Shown: positions 41,987-51,638, numbered from the stretch's first letter. The stretch is DNA of 64,000 bases from JAHFRG01 sp041495205 (GCA_041495205.1 JBGQCF010000005.1:27773-91772), one strand, 5' to 3'. Translations and numbers: made by a program. Notes: generated from the sequence alone by a model not told the origin.

Positions 41987-42940
41987 ATGAACATCGTCAT
42001 CATTACTCCCGCCGCCGCGCCTGCCCTGGGTGGTAACCGCAATACCGCGCAAAGATGGGGGCGTTACCTGAGGCGGTCCGGCCACCGTGTGAAGGTTCAA
42101 ACCGCGTGGGACGAGCGCCCCGCCGACCTGCTGATCGCTTTGCATGCGCGCAAGAGCCATGACTCAATCAAACGCTTGGTCAGCCGCATGCCGCAGACGC
42201 CCTTGGTAGTTTGCCTTACCGGCACCGATTTGTACCGCGACATAAGAACCGATGCATCGGCGCAGGAGTCGCTGCGATTGGCGACACGTATTGTCGTACT
42301 GCAGGAAATTGCATTACACGAACTTTCAGCGAACGCGCGGAGAAAAGCACGGGTCATCTACCAATCCGCAAAACCCATTAAACCTGCAGCACCGCTCAAA
42401 AACAGCTTTGAAGTTTCTGTGATTGGCCATTTGCGCGAGGAAAAAGACCCTTTTCGCTGCGCCATGGCGCTGAGCTATTTACCACAAAGCTCTCGCATCC
42501 GCATTTGCCACATGGGCCGAGCGATGAGCGCCGAAATGGAAAGGCAAGCACTGCAGTGGATGGAACTTGATCCGCGTTACCGCTGGATGGGAGAAATCCC
42601 GCACTGGCAGGTGCGCAAACGGCTTGCGCGCTGCCGCGCCATGGTCATCAGCTCACGCATGGAAGGCGGCGCCAACGTGATTTCGGAAGCGCTGATGGCG
42701 CACGTGCCGGTTATCGCGTCGCACATTCCGGGGAACAAAGGCATGCTGGGAGAAGACTATAGCGGCTATTATCCAGTGGAAGACGAACGCAAGCTCGCCA
42801 TGCTGCTGCAACGGCTGGAGACTGACCGCGGTTTTTGCGCTGCACTCAAAAAACAATGCGCGGCGCGCTTGCCGTTAGTACAGGAAAAGCGCGAAGCAGC
42901 AAGCCTTGAGAAGCTCCTGAAGGAGATCAGACGGCAGTGA
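41987..42940 (+). CDS. senB: TIGR04348-type glycosyltransferase, probable selenosugar synthase SenB
   Basis: 317-residue GT-B protein. The N-terminal family signature MNIVIITPAAAPALGGNRNT followed by AQRW, a Rossmann-like CLTGTDLYRDI, and the GT4 C-terminal EGGANVISEAL are present. In the selenoneine pathway of Variovorax paradoxus SenB makes a selenosugar from UDP-GlcNAc and selenophosphate. ATG at 41987 is chosen over a TTG at 41942. It is divergent from the EgtB-like gene, which supports the assignment. Its 3' end overlaps the next gene convergently by 14 bp. Confidence 0.82.
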   Translation: MNIVIITPAAAPALGGNRNTAQRWGRYLRRSGHRVKVQTAWDERPADLLIALHARKSHDSIKRLVSRMPQTPLVVCLTGTDLYRDIRTDASAQESLRLATRIVVLQEIALHELSANARRKARVIYQSAKPIKPAAPLKNSFEVSVIGHLREEKDPFRCAMALSYLPQSSRIRICHMGRAMSAEMERQALQWMELDPRYRWMGEIPHWQVRKRLARCRAMVISSRMEGGANVISEALMAHVPVIASHIPGNKGMLGEDYSGYYPVEDERKLAMLLQRLETDRGFCAALKKQCAARLPLVQEKREAASLEKLLKEIRRQ

Positions 42941-43382
42941 TTTGGCCGAGGGCGGCCACAGCGATATTGATCAGGCCCAAGGTTAAATTAATTGCGACCA
43001 TGATGCGAATCTGGTTCAGCGCGGCACCCGCGGTTGTCCAGTCTTGTGCCGCGATTGAGCGCTGCAAGCGGCGAAACGGCGCGAAATACACATGCGCGAA
43101 AATCAGCATCATGATTAGGCCTATCAGCAGCATTGCATAGACATGCAGCGGCGCGCTCATACCGCCCGCTTGCCACATCATGTATGAACCGCTGCCGAGA
43201 ATCAGCGCCACCGCGAGCCACACCCAGAAAAAGAAACGCTGCAGCACCCCCTGCCACAGTTTCAACCTTTGTGGCGGCTCGAGCTGCTGCGCTACGACCG
43301 GGCGCAATGCCAGGTAGGCAAAAAACATTCCGCCCACCCATACTACAACCCCTAAAACATGCAAAAGCCTGGTTACAGCCAT
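42927..43382 (-). CDS. CopD-like four-helix membrane protein
   Basis: 151 residues with four hydrophobic helices, beginning MAVTRLLHVLGVVVWVGGMF, which matches CopD-like/DUF2214-type small membrane proteins. Conserved His and Trp in helix I (LLHVLGVVVWVGG) resemble the copper-resistance protein CopD core, and YFAPFRRLQRSI is a typical loop. A copper role is inferred from fold only. It lies 3 bp from rnhB. Confidence 0.75.
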   Translation of the reverse strand: MAVTRLLHVLGVVVWVGGMFFAYLALRPVVAQQLEPPQRLKLWQGVLQRFFFWVWLAVALILGSGSYMMWQAGGMSAPLHVYAMLLIGLIMMLIFAHVYFAPFRRLQRSIAAQDWTTAGAALNQIRIMVAINLTLGLINIAVAALGQITAV

Positions 43383-43385
43383 AAT

Positions 43386-43964
43386 TTACGCACTTGCCTT
43401 AACAAGAGCTTTCACCGGCGCAAAGCTGCGGCGGTGAATTGCGCACACGCCGTGAGCCTGCAACGCCGCAAGATGCCGCGAAGTCGGATAACCTTTGTGC
43501 CGGTCAAAACCATATTGCGGAAAACGCAGGTGCAGTGCAAGCATTTCCGCGTCCCGCGCGGTTTTAGCCAGAATCGAGGCCGCCATGATTTCAGGAATTT
43601 TACTGTCCCCCTTGACGATGGCGCGTGTCGGAAATTTGAGCCGCGGGCAATGCAAGCCGTCAACTAACACTTCAGCGGGTTCCAGTGAAAGGTTTTCTAC
43701 GGCGCGCTTCATCGCAAGCAAGCTGGCTTGCAGGATGTTTAACCGGTCAATTTCTTCCACGCTTGCCGAGGCGATTGCCCAGGCGAGCGCGCAGCACTTG
43801 ATTTCCGAAGCGAGTTGTTCGCGTCTTGCGGCACTCAATTGCTTGGAATCGGCCAGGCCGATGATCTTGCTCTGTGGATTCAACACTACGCAGGCGGCAA
43901 ATACCGGGCCGGCAAGCGGCCCCCGCCCTGCTTCATCCACCCCGCAGATCAGCCATTGGCTCAC
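43386..43964 (-). CDS. rnhB: ribonuclease HII
   Basis: Removes ribonucleotides from RNA-DNA hybrids. Motifs: ICGVDEAGRGPLAGPV, LADSKQLSAARRE, VLVDGLHCP, IVKGDSKIPEIMAASILAK and HKGYPTSRHLAAL. Start at GTG 43964 with GGGGGTGG just upstream, giving 192 residues; it overlaps the lpxB end by 32 bp. The longer frame to 44012 is less likely. The lpxD-fabZ-lpxA-lpxB-rnhB order is conserved in proteobacteria. Confidence 0.94.
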   Translation of the reverse strand: MSQWLICGVDEAGRGPLAGPVFAACVVLNPQSKIIGLADSKQLSAARREQLASEIKCCALAWAIASASVEEIDRLNILQASLLAMKRAVENLSLEPAEVLVDGLHCPRLKFPTRAIVKGDSKIPEIMAASILAKTARDAEMLALHLRFPQYGFDRHKGYPTSRHLAALQAHGVCAIHRRSFAPVKALVKASA

Positions 43965-45132
43965 TTGCCACCCCCTGGCTTTCAAGATACGGCAATATGG
44001 CCAGCGCTGCACGTTCTCCCGTATTTTGCTTCAACACGGCATGAATGGCGCTGAATTTCCTGCGCAGCCGCTCTGTCACAGTCTTGTCTGCCAGCAGGTT
44101 AAGCAGGGCTTGCGACAGGTTTTCCGGGGTCGCGTCGCCTTGCAGGATTTCCGGAACGATGAATTCGCCCGCCAGAATGTTGGGCAGTCCTACGAAAGGC
44201 AGGTAGTACTTGTTCTTGACCATGTGAAAGCTGAGGTTATTGGCCTTGTAGGTGACGACCATGGGACATTTGAGAAGCAGCGCTTCCAGCGTGGCCGTGC
44301 CGGAAGCCACCAGCGCAACATCAGCAACAGTCAATGCGTGGTGCGCGTGGCCGAATAATATAGTCAGTGGCAAATCCTGCGCTTGGTTGCGGTACAAGGC
44401 GTTTGTAAACTGGTCATGCGTCTCGCGGCTGAGCAACGGTACTAAAAAATGCACACCGGCCAGCGCCTGCGAGATGAGCTTTGCGGTCGCAATAAAGGTG
44501 TCCGCCATGTAATGCAATTCATTTTGTCTGCTCCCCGGCAACAGCGCGATGACTTTGGCGTTAGGCAGCCGCCGCATTTGCTCCCTGGCTGCTTCGCGGT
44601 CAGGCACATCCGGCAGCATTTCGGCAAGCGGGTGGCCAACATAAGTCACCGGTATCCCGGCTTTCTCGTATAGAGGCGGCTCGAAAGGAAATAATGCCAG
44701 CATGTGCGATACCGCGCGCTTGATCTTATGAATGCGCTCACCGCGCCAAGCCCAGATTGCAGGGCTTACATAATGAATCGTAGGAATGCCGCGTTTTTTA
44801 AGTCTTTCCTCCAGGCCGAGATTGAAGTCAGGCGAGTCGACCCCGATCAAAAGGTGCGGGCGGTGCTGCAAGAAGTAATTGCACAGCTTACGGCGGATCC
44901 AGGCGATTTGCGGCAGACGCCGCAAGACTTCCATATAACCATGGACCGCAAGCTTTTCCATGGGAAAAAGCGAATGCAAGCCTGCTGCCTGCATTTTAGG
45001 CCCCCCAATGCCGATGAATTGCGCTTGCGGCAGACAGGTTTTCAAGGCGCTAATGAGGTGGCTGCCGAGCTGGTCGCCTGAAGCTTCAGTAGCAACTATT
45101 CCGATACTGGGGCGGGTTTGATGCGCGAGCAT
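43933..45132 (-). CDS. lpxB: lipid-A-disaccharide synthase
   Basis: GT19 enzyme that joins lipid X to UDP-diacylglucosamine, a peripheral inner-membrane step of lipid A synthesis. N-terminal GIVATEASGDQLGSHLI, then IHYVSPAIWAWRGERI, LLPGSRQNEL and VASGTATLEALLLKCPMVV are diagnostic. 399 residues. It overlaps rnhB and follows lpxA by 9 bp. Confidence 0.96.
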   Translation of the reverse strand: MLAHQTRPSIGIVATEASGDQLGSHLISALKTCLPQAQFIGIGGPKMQAAGLHSLFPMEKLAVHGYMEVLRRLPQIAWIRRKLCNYFLQHRPHLLIGVDSPDFNLGLEERLKKRGIPTIHYVSPAIWAWRGERIHKIKRAVSHMLALFPFEPPLYEKAGIPVTYVGHPLAEMLPDVPDREAAREQMRRLPNAKVIALLPGSRQNELHYMADTFIATAKLISQALAGVHFLVPLLSRETHDQFTNALYRNQAQDLPLTILFGHAHHALTVADVALVASGTATLEALLLKCPMVVTYKANNLSFHMVKNKYYLPFVGLPNILAGEFIVPEILQGDATPENLSQALLNLLADKTVTERLRRKFSAIHAVLKQNTGERAALAILPYLESQGVASEPMADLRGG

Positions 45133-45141
45133 TGGGCAGTG

Positions 45142-45912
45142 TTAGCGGATGACCCCGCGCTGGCTTTGTTCAAGAAATTCGACCAGTATGCGCAGCTCGG
45201 GGCATTGTGGCAGCTCTCCTGCAATCTCCCGTTTCGCTTGGTCCAGTGTTAGCCCGGATTTGTACAAGGTCTTGTAAGCGCGCTTGATGCCGGCTATGGC
45301 ATCGGCTGCGAATCCGCGCCGCTTCAGCCCCTCGGAATTAATGCCGTGAGGCTTGGCGATGTTTCCGGAAGCAGTGACATAGGGGGGAACGTCTTGTCTC
45401 ACAATGCTTCCGGCGCCCAGCATGCTGTGGGCGCCGATATGGCAAAATTGATGAATGCCTACGAGTCCACCGAGCACCGCATAGTCGCCTACATGAATAT
45501 GGCCGGCCAGATGCACGTTATTGGCGAAAATGGTGTGGCTGCCGATCTGGCAGTCATGCGCCAAGTGCACATAAGCCATGATCCAGTTGTCGTCGCCGAC
45601 CCGGGTGATGCCCACGTCCTGCACCGTGCCGCGGTTGAAAGTGCAAAACTCGCGGATGGTGTTGCCATTGCCGATTTCGAGCCGAGTCGCTTCGCCGCCG
45701 TATTTTTTGTCCTGTGGCACCTCGCCGAGGGAGACAAATTGGAATATGCGGTTATTGGCGCCGATGCGGGTCGGCCCCTGGATCACCGCGTGCGGACCGA
45801 TCCATGTGCCAGATTCGATTTCCACTTTGTCGCCGATGATGGTATATGCTCCCACCTCGACATCCGGGGCGAGCTTTGCGCCGGGGTGAACAATCGCTGT
45901 CGGATGGATCAT
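45142..45912 (-). CDS. lpxA: UDP-N-acetylglucosamine acyltransferase
   Basis: First enzyme of lipid A synthesis, adding a 3-hydroxyacyl chain to UDP-GlcNAc. Left-handed beta-helix of hexapeptide repeats (MIHPTAIVHPGAKLAPDVEV on), the catalytic-type His in AYVHLAHDCQIG, and the C-terminal helical domain (NSEGLKRRGFAADAI). Start at ATG 45912 overlaps the fabZ stop (ATGA). 256 residues. Confidence 0.96.
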   Translation of the reverse strand: MIHPTAIVHPGAKLAPDVEVGAYTIIGDKVEIESGTWIGPHAVIQGPTRIGANNRIFQFVSLGEVPQDKKYGGEATRLEIGNGNTIREFCTFNRGTVQDVGITRVGDDNWIMAYVHLAHDCQIGSHTIFANNVHLAGHIHVGDYAVLGGLVGIHQFCHIGAHSMLGAGSIVRQDVPPYVTASGNIAKPHGINSEGLKRRGFAADAIAGIKRAYKTLYKSGLTLDQAKREIAGELPQCPELRILVEFLEQSQRGVIR

Positions 45913-46343
45913 CGCGCCCGCACGGCACAAATCAGCTCGGCTTCGGTGACCACTTCATTGCCGACCTTGGCCTCGGCGGTGAACTTCCAGAACCCCTTGA
46001 TATGGCGCAAAAGGGTAGCGTGAAGCAGCAGCTGGTCTCCGACCGAAACCGGTTTTTTGAAGCGCGCGTTGTCAATGCCGACAAGGTAGTAGTCCGATTT
46101 TTCACTGACTTTGAAATTCTCGCTTTTGAAGGAAAGAATGGCAGACGTCTGCGCCAGCGCCTCAAGGATCATGACACCGGGCATGATCGGCTGATGGGGG
46201 AAGTGGCCGACGAAAAACGGCTCGTTGATGGTGACGTTTTTGATGGCCACGATGTTCTTGCCCGGAACGATGGAAATGACCCGGTCCACCAGCAGGAACG
46301 GGTAGCGGTGTGGCAGGTACTCCATGATCTCGTTGATGTCCAT
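45909..46343 (-). CDS. fabZ: 3-hydroxyacyl-ACP dehydratase
   Basis: Hot-dog fold dehydratase of fatty acid elongation. MDINEIMEYLPHRYPFLLVD carries the catalytic His (LPHRYPF), and GHFPHQPIMPGVMILEALAQ the catalytic Glu. Start at ATG 46343; the long N-terminal extension of the open frame overlaps lpxD and is not used. 144 residues. It sits between lpxD and lpxA, as usual. Confidence 0.96.
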   Translation of the reverse strand: MDINEIMEYLPHRYPFLLVDRVISIVPGKNIVAIKNVTINEPFFVGHFPHQPIMPGVMILEALAQTSAILSFKSENFKVSEKSDYYLVGIDNARFKKPVSVGDQLLLHATLLRHIKGFWKFTAEAKVGNEVVTEAELICAVRAR

Positions 46344-46348
46344 GCCGC

Positions 46349-47398
46349 TCACTTTGTTTTCCTTTTCTGTTTTTTGCCTTGTTCCTCGAGTTCGCGGATT
46401 TTTTTCGCCAATTTGTGCAGGTGGCGCAAGTGCGCTGCGTTCTTCAGCCATTCACGGTGGGATTCAAACGGATAGACCGAGGTATAAGTACCGGCTTTGG
46501 GTATGGGTTTGGCAACCGCAGTGGCTCCTGAAATCGTCACGTTATCGGCAATCTGCAAATGCCCGCCAATCATTGCCGCGCCGCCAATTCTACAGTAGCG
46601 GCCGATTTTTGTGCTGCCGGCGATGCCCACGCAGGCGGCGATCGCGGTATGCGCCCCGATGTGCACGTTGTGCCCTATTTGTATCTGGTTATCCAACCTC
46701 ACTCCGTCTTCAATCACCGTGTCTCCCATCGCGCCGCGGTCCACGGTAGTGTTGGCGCCGATTTCCACGTCATTGCCGATTATCACCCTGCCGATTTGCG
46801 GGATCTTCAGCCAGCGTCCCTCGTCCATGGCCATACCAAAGCCGTCGGAGCCGATTACTACTCCGGAATGGAGGACCACCCTGTCGCCGATTACGCATTC
46901 GTGATAGATCACAACGCGCGGATGCAGAAAAGTCGCCTCACCTATCTTCACGCCGTTGCTCAGGCAACAACCGGGACCAATCACCGCGCGCTCTCCGAGC
47001 ACCACATTTTCCCCGATGAACGCATGGGCGCCGATGGTTGCTGAGGCAGGCACTCGTGCGTTCGCTGCAATCACCGCGCTGGGATGGATTCCGGGCAGTA
47101 ACGCTTTTAGCGGATTGAGAAAAGCCGAAACCTTGGCGAAATAAACATAGGGGTCATCGCAGACGATGCGCGGCAGCAGGGTAAGGTCGCGCGCCTCGCG
47201 GCCTAGAATGACCGCACCGGCTTTGGTTTTTTGCAGTTGGCTACGGTATTTTGGCTGTGCCAGAAAAGACAGATGACAAGGCTGAGCGAGATTCAGCGGG
47301 GCAATCTGGGTGATCAAGATATTTCTGTCGCCGATCAACTCACCGCCGAAGCGCTCGACGATGCTGCCTAAGCTGTGGCTCCTCTCTTGGGAAGGCAT
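46349..47398 (-). CDS. lpxD: UDP-3-O-acylglucosamine N-acyltransferase
   Basis: Third lipid A enzyme; adds the second hydroxyacyl chain. An N-terminal uridine-binding domain (LGSIVERFGGELIG) precedes a hexapeptide beta-helix with the catalytic-type His in QIGHNVHIG. The C-terminal Lys/Glu-rich tail is a helix. 349 residues. Follows skp by 16 bp, conserved order bamA-skp-lpxD-fabZ-lpxA-lpxB. Confidence 0.96.
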   Translation of the reverse strand: MPSQERSHSLGSIVERFGGELIGDRNILITQIAPLNLAQPCHLSFLAQPKYRSQLQKTKAGAVILGREARDLTLLPRIVCDDPYVYFAKVSAFLNPLKALLPGIHPSAVIAANARVPASATIGAHAFIGENVVLGERAVIGPGCCLSNGVKIGEATFLHPRVVIYHECVIGDRVVLHSGVVIGSDGFGMAMDEGRWLKIPQIGRVIIGNDVEIGANTTVDRGAMGDTVIEDGVRLDNQIQIGHNVHIGAHTAIAACVGIAGSTKIGRYCRIGGAAMIGGHLQIADNVTISGATAVAKPIPKAGTYTSVYPFESHREWLKNAAHLRHLHKLAKKIRELEEQGKKQKRKTK

Positions 47399-47414
47399 TA
47401 ATCCACGTTGCTGC

Positions 47415-47927
47415 TCATTTGGAGGGAGTATCGGCCAGCGCCTTGATAACCTTGTCGGTTATGTCTATTCGGGGGCTGATGTATACTGCATCCTGCAGAA
47501 TCAGGTCAAATTTCTCCGCTGTGGCAATGTCCTGCACTACCTTGTTGGCGCGCTCGAACACGGAAGCCAGCTCTTCGTTTCTGCGTGAGTTGGCGTCCTC
47601 CCTGTACTCGCGCTGCATACGCTGAAAGTCGCGGTTAAGCCTGGCAAGATCCTGCTCCTTGGTGCGCCGCTCGGTCTCGCTCATGGTCACGCTTTCCTTT
47701 TCCAGAGTGGTTTGAAGGTCTTTGACCTGCTTGGTAACCTTCTGCAGTTCCTGTTCCCGCGCAGCAAATTCTTTTTCGAGTTTCTTCTGGGCCTTAACCG
47801 CCGGAACGGCTTCCCGTAATACTCGCTCAAGATTGACCACGCCGATTTTGAGCTGCTCGGCAGCGTCGACATGGGTGGCGGCCAAAGCCAATGCTGCGGC
47901 AGCCAGTACAAAGTTTGCAGTTTTCAA
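47415..47927 (-). CDS. skp: periplasmic chaperone Skp (OmpH)
   Basis: Trimeric chaperone that carries unfolded outer-membrane proteins to BamA. Signal peptide (TANFVLAAAALALAATHVDA), then KIGVVNLERVL and a long coiled-coil of charged residues. Start chosen at TTG 47927 because AAGGAG lies 7 bp upstream; the open frame runs to 47948. 170 residues. It lies 8 bp after bamA. Confidence 0.92.
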   Translation of the reverse strand: MKTANFVLAAAALALAATHVDAAEQLKIGVVNLERVLREAVPAVKAQKKLEKEFAAREQELQKVTKQVKDLQTTLEKESVTMSETERRTKEQDLARLNRDFQRMQREYREDANSRRNEELASVFERANKVVQDIATAEKFDLILQDAVYISPRIDITDKVIKALADTPSK

Positions 47928-47956
47928 CTTACATCTCCTTACTGTCAAGCCTAGAA

Positions 47957-50224
47957 CTAGAACAAGGTCCCAAAAGTAAACTGGAACCGCTGTATTCTAT
48001 CATCACTGGACTTTCTGAGTGGCTGCGCAATGCTGAATTTGAGCGGCCCGAAAGGCGAGCTCCAGGCAACATCAAATCCGGCCGAATAACGCAGACTGCC
48101 AAAAGCGAAAGTATCGGCAACTGTTCCCACATCGAAAAATGTTCCCAGCCGCAGCGCTTTTATATCAGTAAATCCAGGCATGGGGAACAGAACTTCGGCG
48201 CTTCCCACTATGCGCCGCGTGCCGCCCAGCGCGTCGCCGTTGGTGTCTTTGGGGCCGATAGAATTGGTATCAAATCCGCGCACTGAAGTGCTGCCACCAG
48301 CAAAGAAGTTCTTGTAAAACGGCAACGGCTGACCGTTATAACCCCCGCCCATTCCGAGTTCGCCGTCGAACTGCAGCGTGAAAAAGCGGCTCAAGGGGTA
48401 ATAATACTGCTGCTGATAGGAAAGTTTATAGTACTCAAGGTTCCCGCCAGGCAAGCCTATTTCCGCACTAAGCTTGAGCAGAGTGCCGCTGGTGGTGTAA
48501 ATCACGCTGTCACGCCTGTCGCGCGTAAATCCGATACTGCCCAGTAAGGTGGTGTTGTCGCTGCCGAATTGATTCACAAAATCAATGTAGCGCTGCGGGC
48601 TGGTAGGGAAAACTTCGATTCCAGTGTCCTCGTAACCCAGACCATAATTGATGGTGTCATCCTCGTTTATAGGCAGGCCAAAGCGGACACCCCCGCCCCA
48701 TGTGGAAGTCCTGAAAGGCGAAACGGAAAGCGAGGTCGTGTCGAGATTGCGTTTGTAAATGTCAAAGCCGAGGCTTACGCCGTCGACAGTATAATAAGGG
48801 TTAGTGAAAGACAGCGAATACACACGGTTGACGCTGCCGCTGTTGACCTGCGCTGAAACATAGTTCCCTGAGCCAAAAATATTGGCTTGCGTTACCGACG
48901 CGCTGAGGATAATGCCTTCGGCGCTGGAGTAACCCACACCCAGCAAGACGTTGCCGGTGGGTTTTTCAGTGACGCTGTAATTCACATCCACCTCGTCAGT
49001 CGTGCCCGGGACCGCCGGCGTTTCAACATTTACATCGGAAAAATAACCCAGCTTGTCAATGCGCTGCTTTGAGCGGTTGATAAGCTCTGCGTTATACCAG
49101 CCTCCTTCAAGCTGCCTGAGCTCGCGGCGTATCACTTCGTCACGGGTGCGGGTGTTGCCGCTGACATTGATGCGGCGCACGTAAACCCTGCGTCCGGGGT
49201 CGATAAAAAAAGTAAAGGCGACCTGGCGTTTTTCCTTGTTGAGCTCGGGTGCGGCGTTGACGTTGGCAAAAGCGTAGCCATCGTTGCCCAGCCTGTCGCC
49301 GATCAACTTGGTAGATTCAGTAAGTTTTTCGCGGGAGAACACCTCTCCAGGCTTGATTTTAATAAGTTTGCGCAGTTCCTCTTCCGGCAGCAGCAGCTCC
49401 CCTCCGATCTTGACATCAGACACCGTGTATCTGGGGCCCTCGGTAATGCTGATTGTGATGTATATGTCGGTTTTGCCCGGAGTAATCGACACCTGGGTGG
49501 AATCGATGTTGAATTCGAGGTATCCGCGGTTGAGATAGTACGAACGCAGGGTTTCAAGGTCGGCAGAAAGTTTTTGCTTGGAATATTGATCGTTCTTTGT
49601 AAAAAAGGTAAGCAGGCCGGGGGTGGTTAGTGTGAACAAATCCAGCAGTTCCTTTTCCTTGAACGCGCGGTTGCCAACCATGTTGATCTGCCTGATCTTG
49701 GCGACGTCCCCCTCGGAAATATTGAAGGTAATCGCCACACGGTTGCGCTCCAATGGAGTTACCGTGGTGGTGACTGTCGCAGCATATCTGCCACGGCTGA
49801 TGTACTGACGCTTCAGTTCCTGTTCGGCTTTATCCAGCAGCGCTTTGTCAAAAATCCGCGATTCAGCAAGACCTACCTGCTTCAAGCCTTTTATCAGGTC
49901 GTCGCTGCTGATGTCCTTGGTGCCGATGATGTCAATCCGTGCAATTGCCGGGCGTTCTTCCACCATGACGATCAGCACGTCGTTTTCCACTTCCAGTCGT
50001 ACGTCCTTGAAGAAACCTGTCGCAAACAGCGACTTGATTGCGGCAGCGGCTTTCTCATCGTTCATGATGTCGCCCACCTTCACCGGCAGGTAGCTGAAGA
50101 CCGTGCCAGCTTCGGTGCGCTGTATGCCTTCCACCCTGATATCTTTAATCACGAAAGGTTCTATCGCCCAAGCTGTTGCGGTGCAGAGGCACAGCAACAG
50201 GGCCCCCAGGTAAATTATTTTCAT
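47957..50224 (-). CDS. bamA: outer membrane protein assembly factor BamA
   Basis: Omp85 family core of the BAM complex. Signal peptide MKIIYLGALLLCLCTATAWA, five POTRA domains (about 22-420, for example VEGIQRTEAGTVFSYLPVKV), then a C-terminal 16-strand barrel ending FQFTFGTLF with the terminal Phe. The barrel contains the GGSTSVRGFD motif of loop 6. 755 residues. It follows rseP by 6 bp. Confidence 0.97.
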   Translation of the reverse strand: MKIIYLGALLLCLCTATAWAIEPFVIKDIRVEGIQRTEAGTVFSYLPVKVGDIMNDEKAAAAIKSLFATGFFKDVRLEVENDVLIVMVEERPAIARIDIIGTKDISSDDLIKGLKQVGLAESRIFDKALLDKAEQELKRQYISRGRYAATVTTTVTPLERNRVAITFNISEGDVAKIRQINMVGNRAFKEKELLDLFTLTTPGLLTFFTKNDQYSKQKLSADLETLRSYYLNRGYLEFNIDSTQVSITPGKTDIYITISITEGPRYTVSDVKIGGELLLPEEELRKLIKIKPGEVFSREKLTESTKLIGDRLGNDGYAFANVNAAPELNKEKRQVAFTFFIDPGRRVYVRRINVSGNTRTRDEVIRRELRQLEGGWYNAELINRSKQRIDKLGYFSDVNVETPAVPGTTDEVDVNYSVTEKPTGNVLLGVGYSSAEGIILSASVTQANIFGSGNYVSAQVNSGSVNRVYSLSFTNPYYTVDGVSLGFDIYKRNLDTTSLSVSPFRTSTWGGGVRFGLPINEDDTINYGLGYEDTGIEVFPTSPQRYIDFVNQFGSDNTTLLGSIGFTRDRRDSVIYTTSGTLLKLSAEIGLPGGNLEYYKLSYQQQYYYPLSRFFTLQFDGELGMGGGYNGQPLPFYKNFFAGGSTSVRGFDTNSIGPKDTNGDALGGTRRIVGSAEVLFPMPGFTDIKALRLGTFFDVGTVADTFAFGSLRYSAGFDVAWSSPFGPLKFSIAQPLRKSSDDRIQRFQFTFGTLF

Positions 50225-50230
50225 TAGGTT

Positions 50231-51595
50231 TCACCCAGTTATCAAGCGATTGATGTCATTGTAAATGGCGAAAGCCATCAGGATAAACAGCAAGGCAATC
50301 CCGACATGCTGGCCAATTTGCAGGGTTTTTTCCGAAACAGGTTTTCCCTTGATGATTTCCACCAGGTAATACATCAAGTGTCCGCCATCCAGCAGCGGGA
50401 CCGGCAGCAAGTTCAGCACACCGAGGCTGATACTGATCAACGCAAGGAAACTCAGATAAGCCACCCAGCCGATTTGCGCTGATTGTCCAGCGTAATCGGC
50501 GATGGTGATGGGTCCGCTCACGTTTTTCCAGGAAATCTCCCCTACCAGCATTTTGCCAAGCATTTTGAGGCTGAACACCGAGGTTTCCCAGGTTTTTTCC
50601 AGCGCCTTCGACAAGGCTTGCCCAATCGGGTAGCGTACTTCGACAAGCAGCCGTTGCAGCGCCGCGCGGTCAATTTTTGGGGCGGCGCCAATTCTTCCTA
50701 TTTTCTCTCCATTGTCCTGTACCGTTTCAGGTGTAAGCGTAATTACCAGCCGCTGTTCGCCGCGCTTGATTTCAAAGTCAAGATTTTGCGAGGGATGACT
50801 GCGCACCTTTTGCACCACTTCGTCCCAGTGCGTCACCCGTTCACTGTTGATCGCAACGATTTCGTCATCCGGCTTGAGGCCGCCGCTTTCGCCTGACCCG
50901 CCTGCGACAAGCTGTCCGATTACGGGCTGCACCTGAGGCTGATAGCGGATTAAGCCGATCACGTTCATGAAGTCACCATCGAGATCGGAAGCGGTCAGCC
51001 CGCTCAAATCCAGTCTGTGCCACGCAATTTCGCCGCGCGGGTTGCTGACCTCGGCAGTCACCACTGATTTTTGCACGGCCTGTTGCAACAGTATCCAGCG
51101 CACGTCTTGCCAGGTGGCCGTGGCTTCACCGTTGATGTTGACGATGGTCTCGTCCGCGTGAAACCCGGCAAATGCGGCGGGAGTGGCAGCGGGCACCGGC
51201 CCGATAACCGGCTTTACTCCAGGTATGCCATGCACGAACAAGACCCAATACAGCAGTATGGCCAGCAAAAAATTTGCCAGCGGTCCTGCCAGCACGATGG
51301 CGAAGCGCCGGTATACCGGCTGCCGGTTAAACGCACGAGGGATATCCTGCGGCGCCACCTCGCCTTCGCTCTCGTCAACCATTTTAACGTAGCCGCCAAA
51401 TGGAAACGCCGCCAGCACCCATTCGGTGCCATCATTGCCAAAACACCGCTTCCATAACGGTTTGCCAAAGCCAACCGAGAAGCGCAGCACTTTCACCCCG
51501 CACAGGCGCGCCATCCAGTAATGCCCCAATTCGTGAAATACGATGAGCAATCCGAGTGCAAAGGCAAATGCGGCCAGAGTGACGAGCAGTTTCAT
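50231..51595 (-). CDS. rseP: site-2 zinc metalloprotease RseP
   Basis: Intramembrane protease that releases sigma-E from RseA after DegS cleavage. HELGH at residues 21-25 binds zinc; two PDZ domains fill the middle; LLPVPLLDGGH near the C-terminus supplies the third ligand region. Start at ATG 51595 (MKLLVTLAAFAFALG), since the open frame to 51736 runs into the dxr gene. 454 residues. Functionally linked to rpoE-rseA in this window. Confidence 0.95.
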   Translation of the reverse strand: MKLLVTLAAFAFALGLLIVFHELGHYWMARLCGVKVLRFSVGFGKPLWKRCFGNDGTEWVLAAFPFGGYVKMVDESEGEVAPQDIPRAFNRQPVYRRFAIVLAGPLANFLLAILLYWVLFVHGIPGVKPVIGPVPAATPAAFAGFHADETIVNINGEATATWQDVRWILLQQAVQKSVVTAEVSNPRGEIAWHRLDLSGLTASDLDGDFMNVIGLIRYQPQVQPVIGQLVAGGSGESGGLKPDDEIVAINSERVTHWDEVVQKVRSHPSQNLDFEIKRGEQRLVITLTPETVQDNGEKIGRIGAAPKIDRAALQRLLVEVRYPIGQALSKALEKTWETSVFSLKMLGKMLVGEISWKNVSGPITIADYAGQSAQIGWVAYLSFLALISISLGVLNLLPVPLLDGGHLMYYLVEIIKGKPVSEKTLQIGQHVGIALLFILMAFAIYNDINRLITG

Positions 51596-51638
51596 AATTA
51601 AGGCAAGGTTAAAGCGTGCAAGGTACACATAAACACGT

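Noticed and set aside
43495..44358. 287-codon open frame on the plus strand
   Set aside because: Covers rnhB and lpxB in antisense; composition is that of a reverse-frame shadow.
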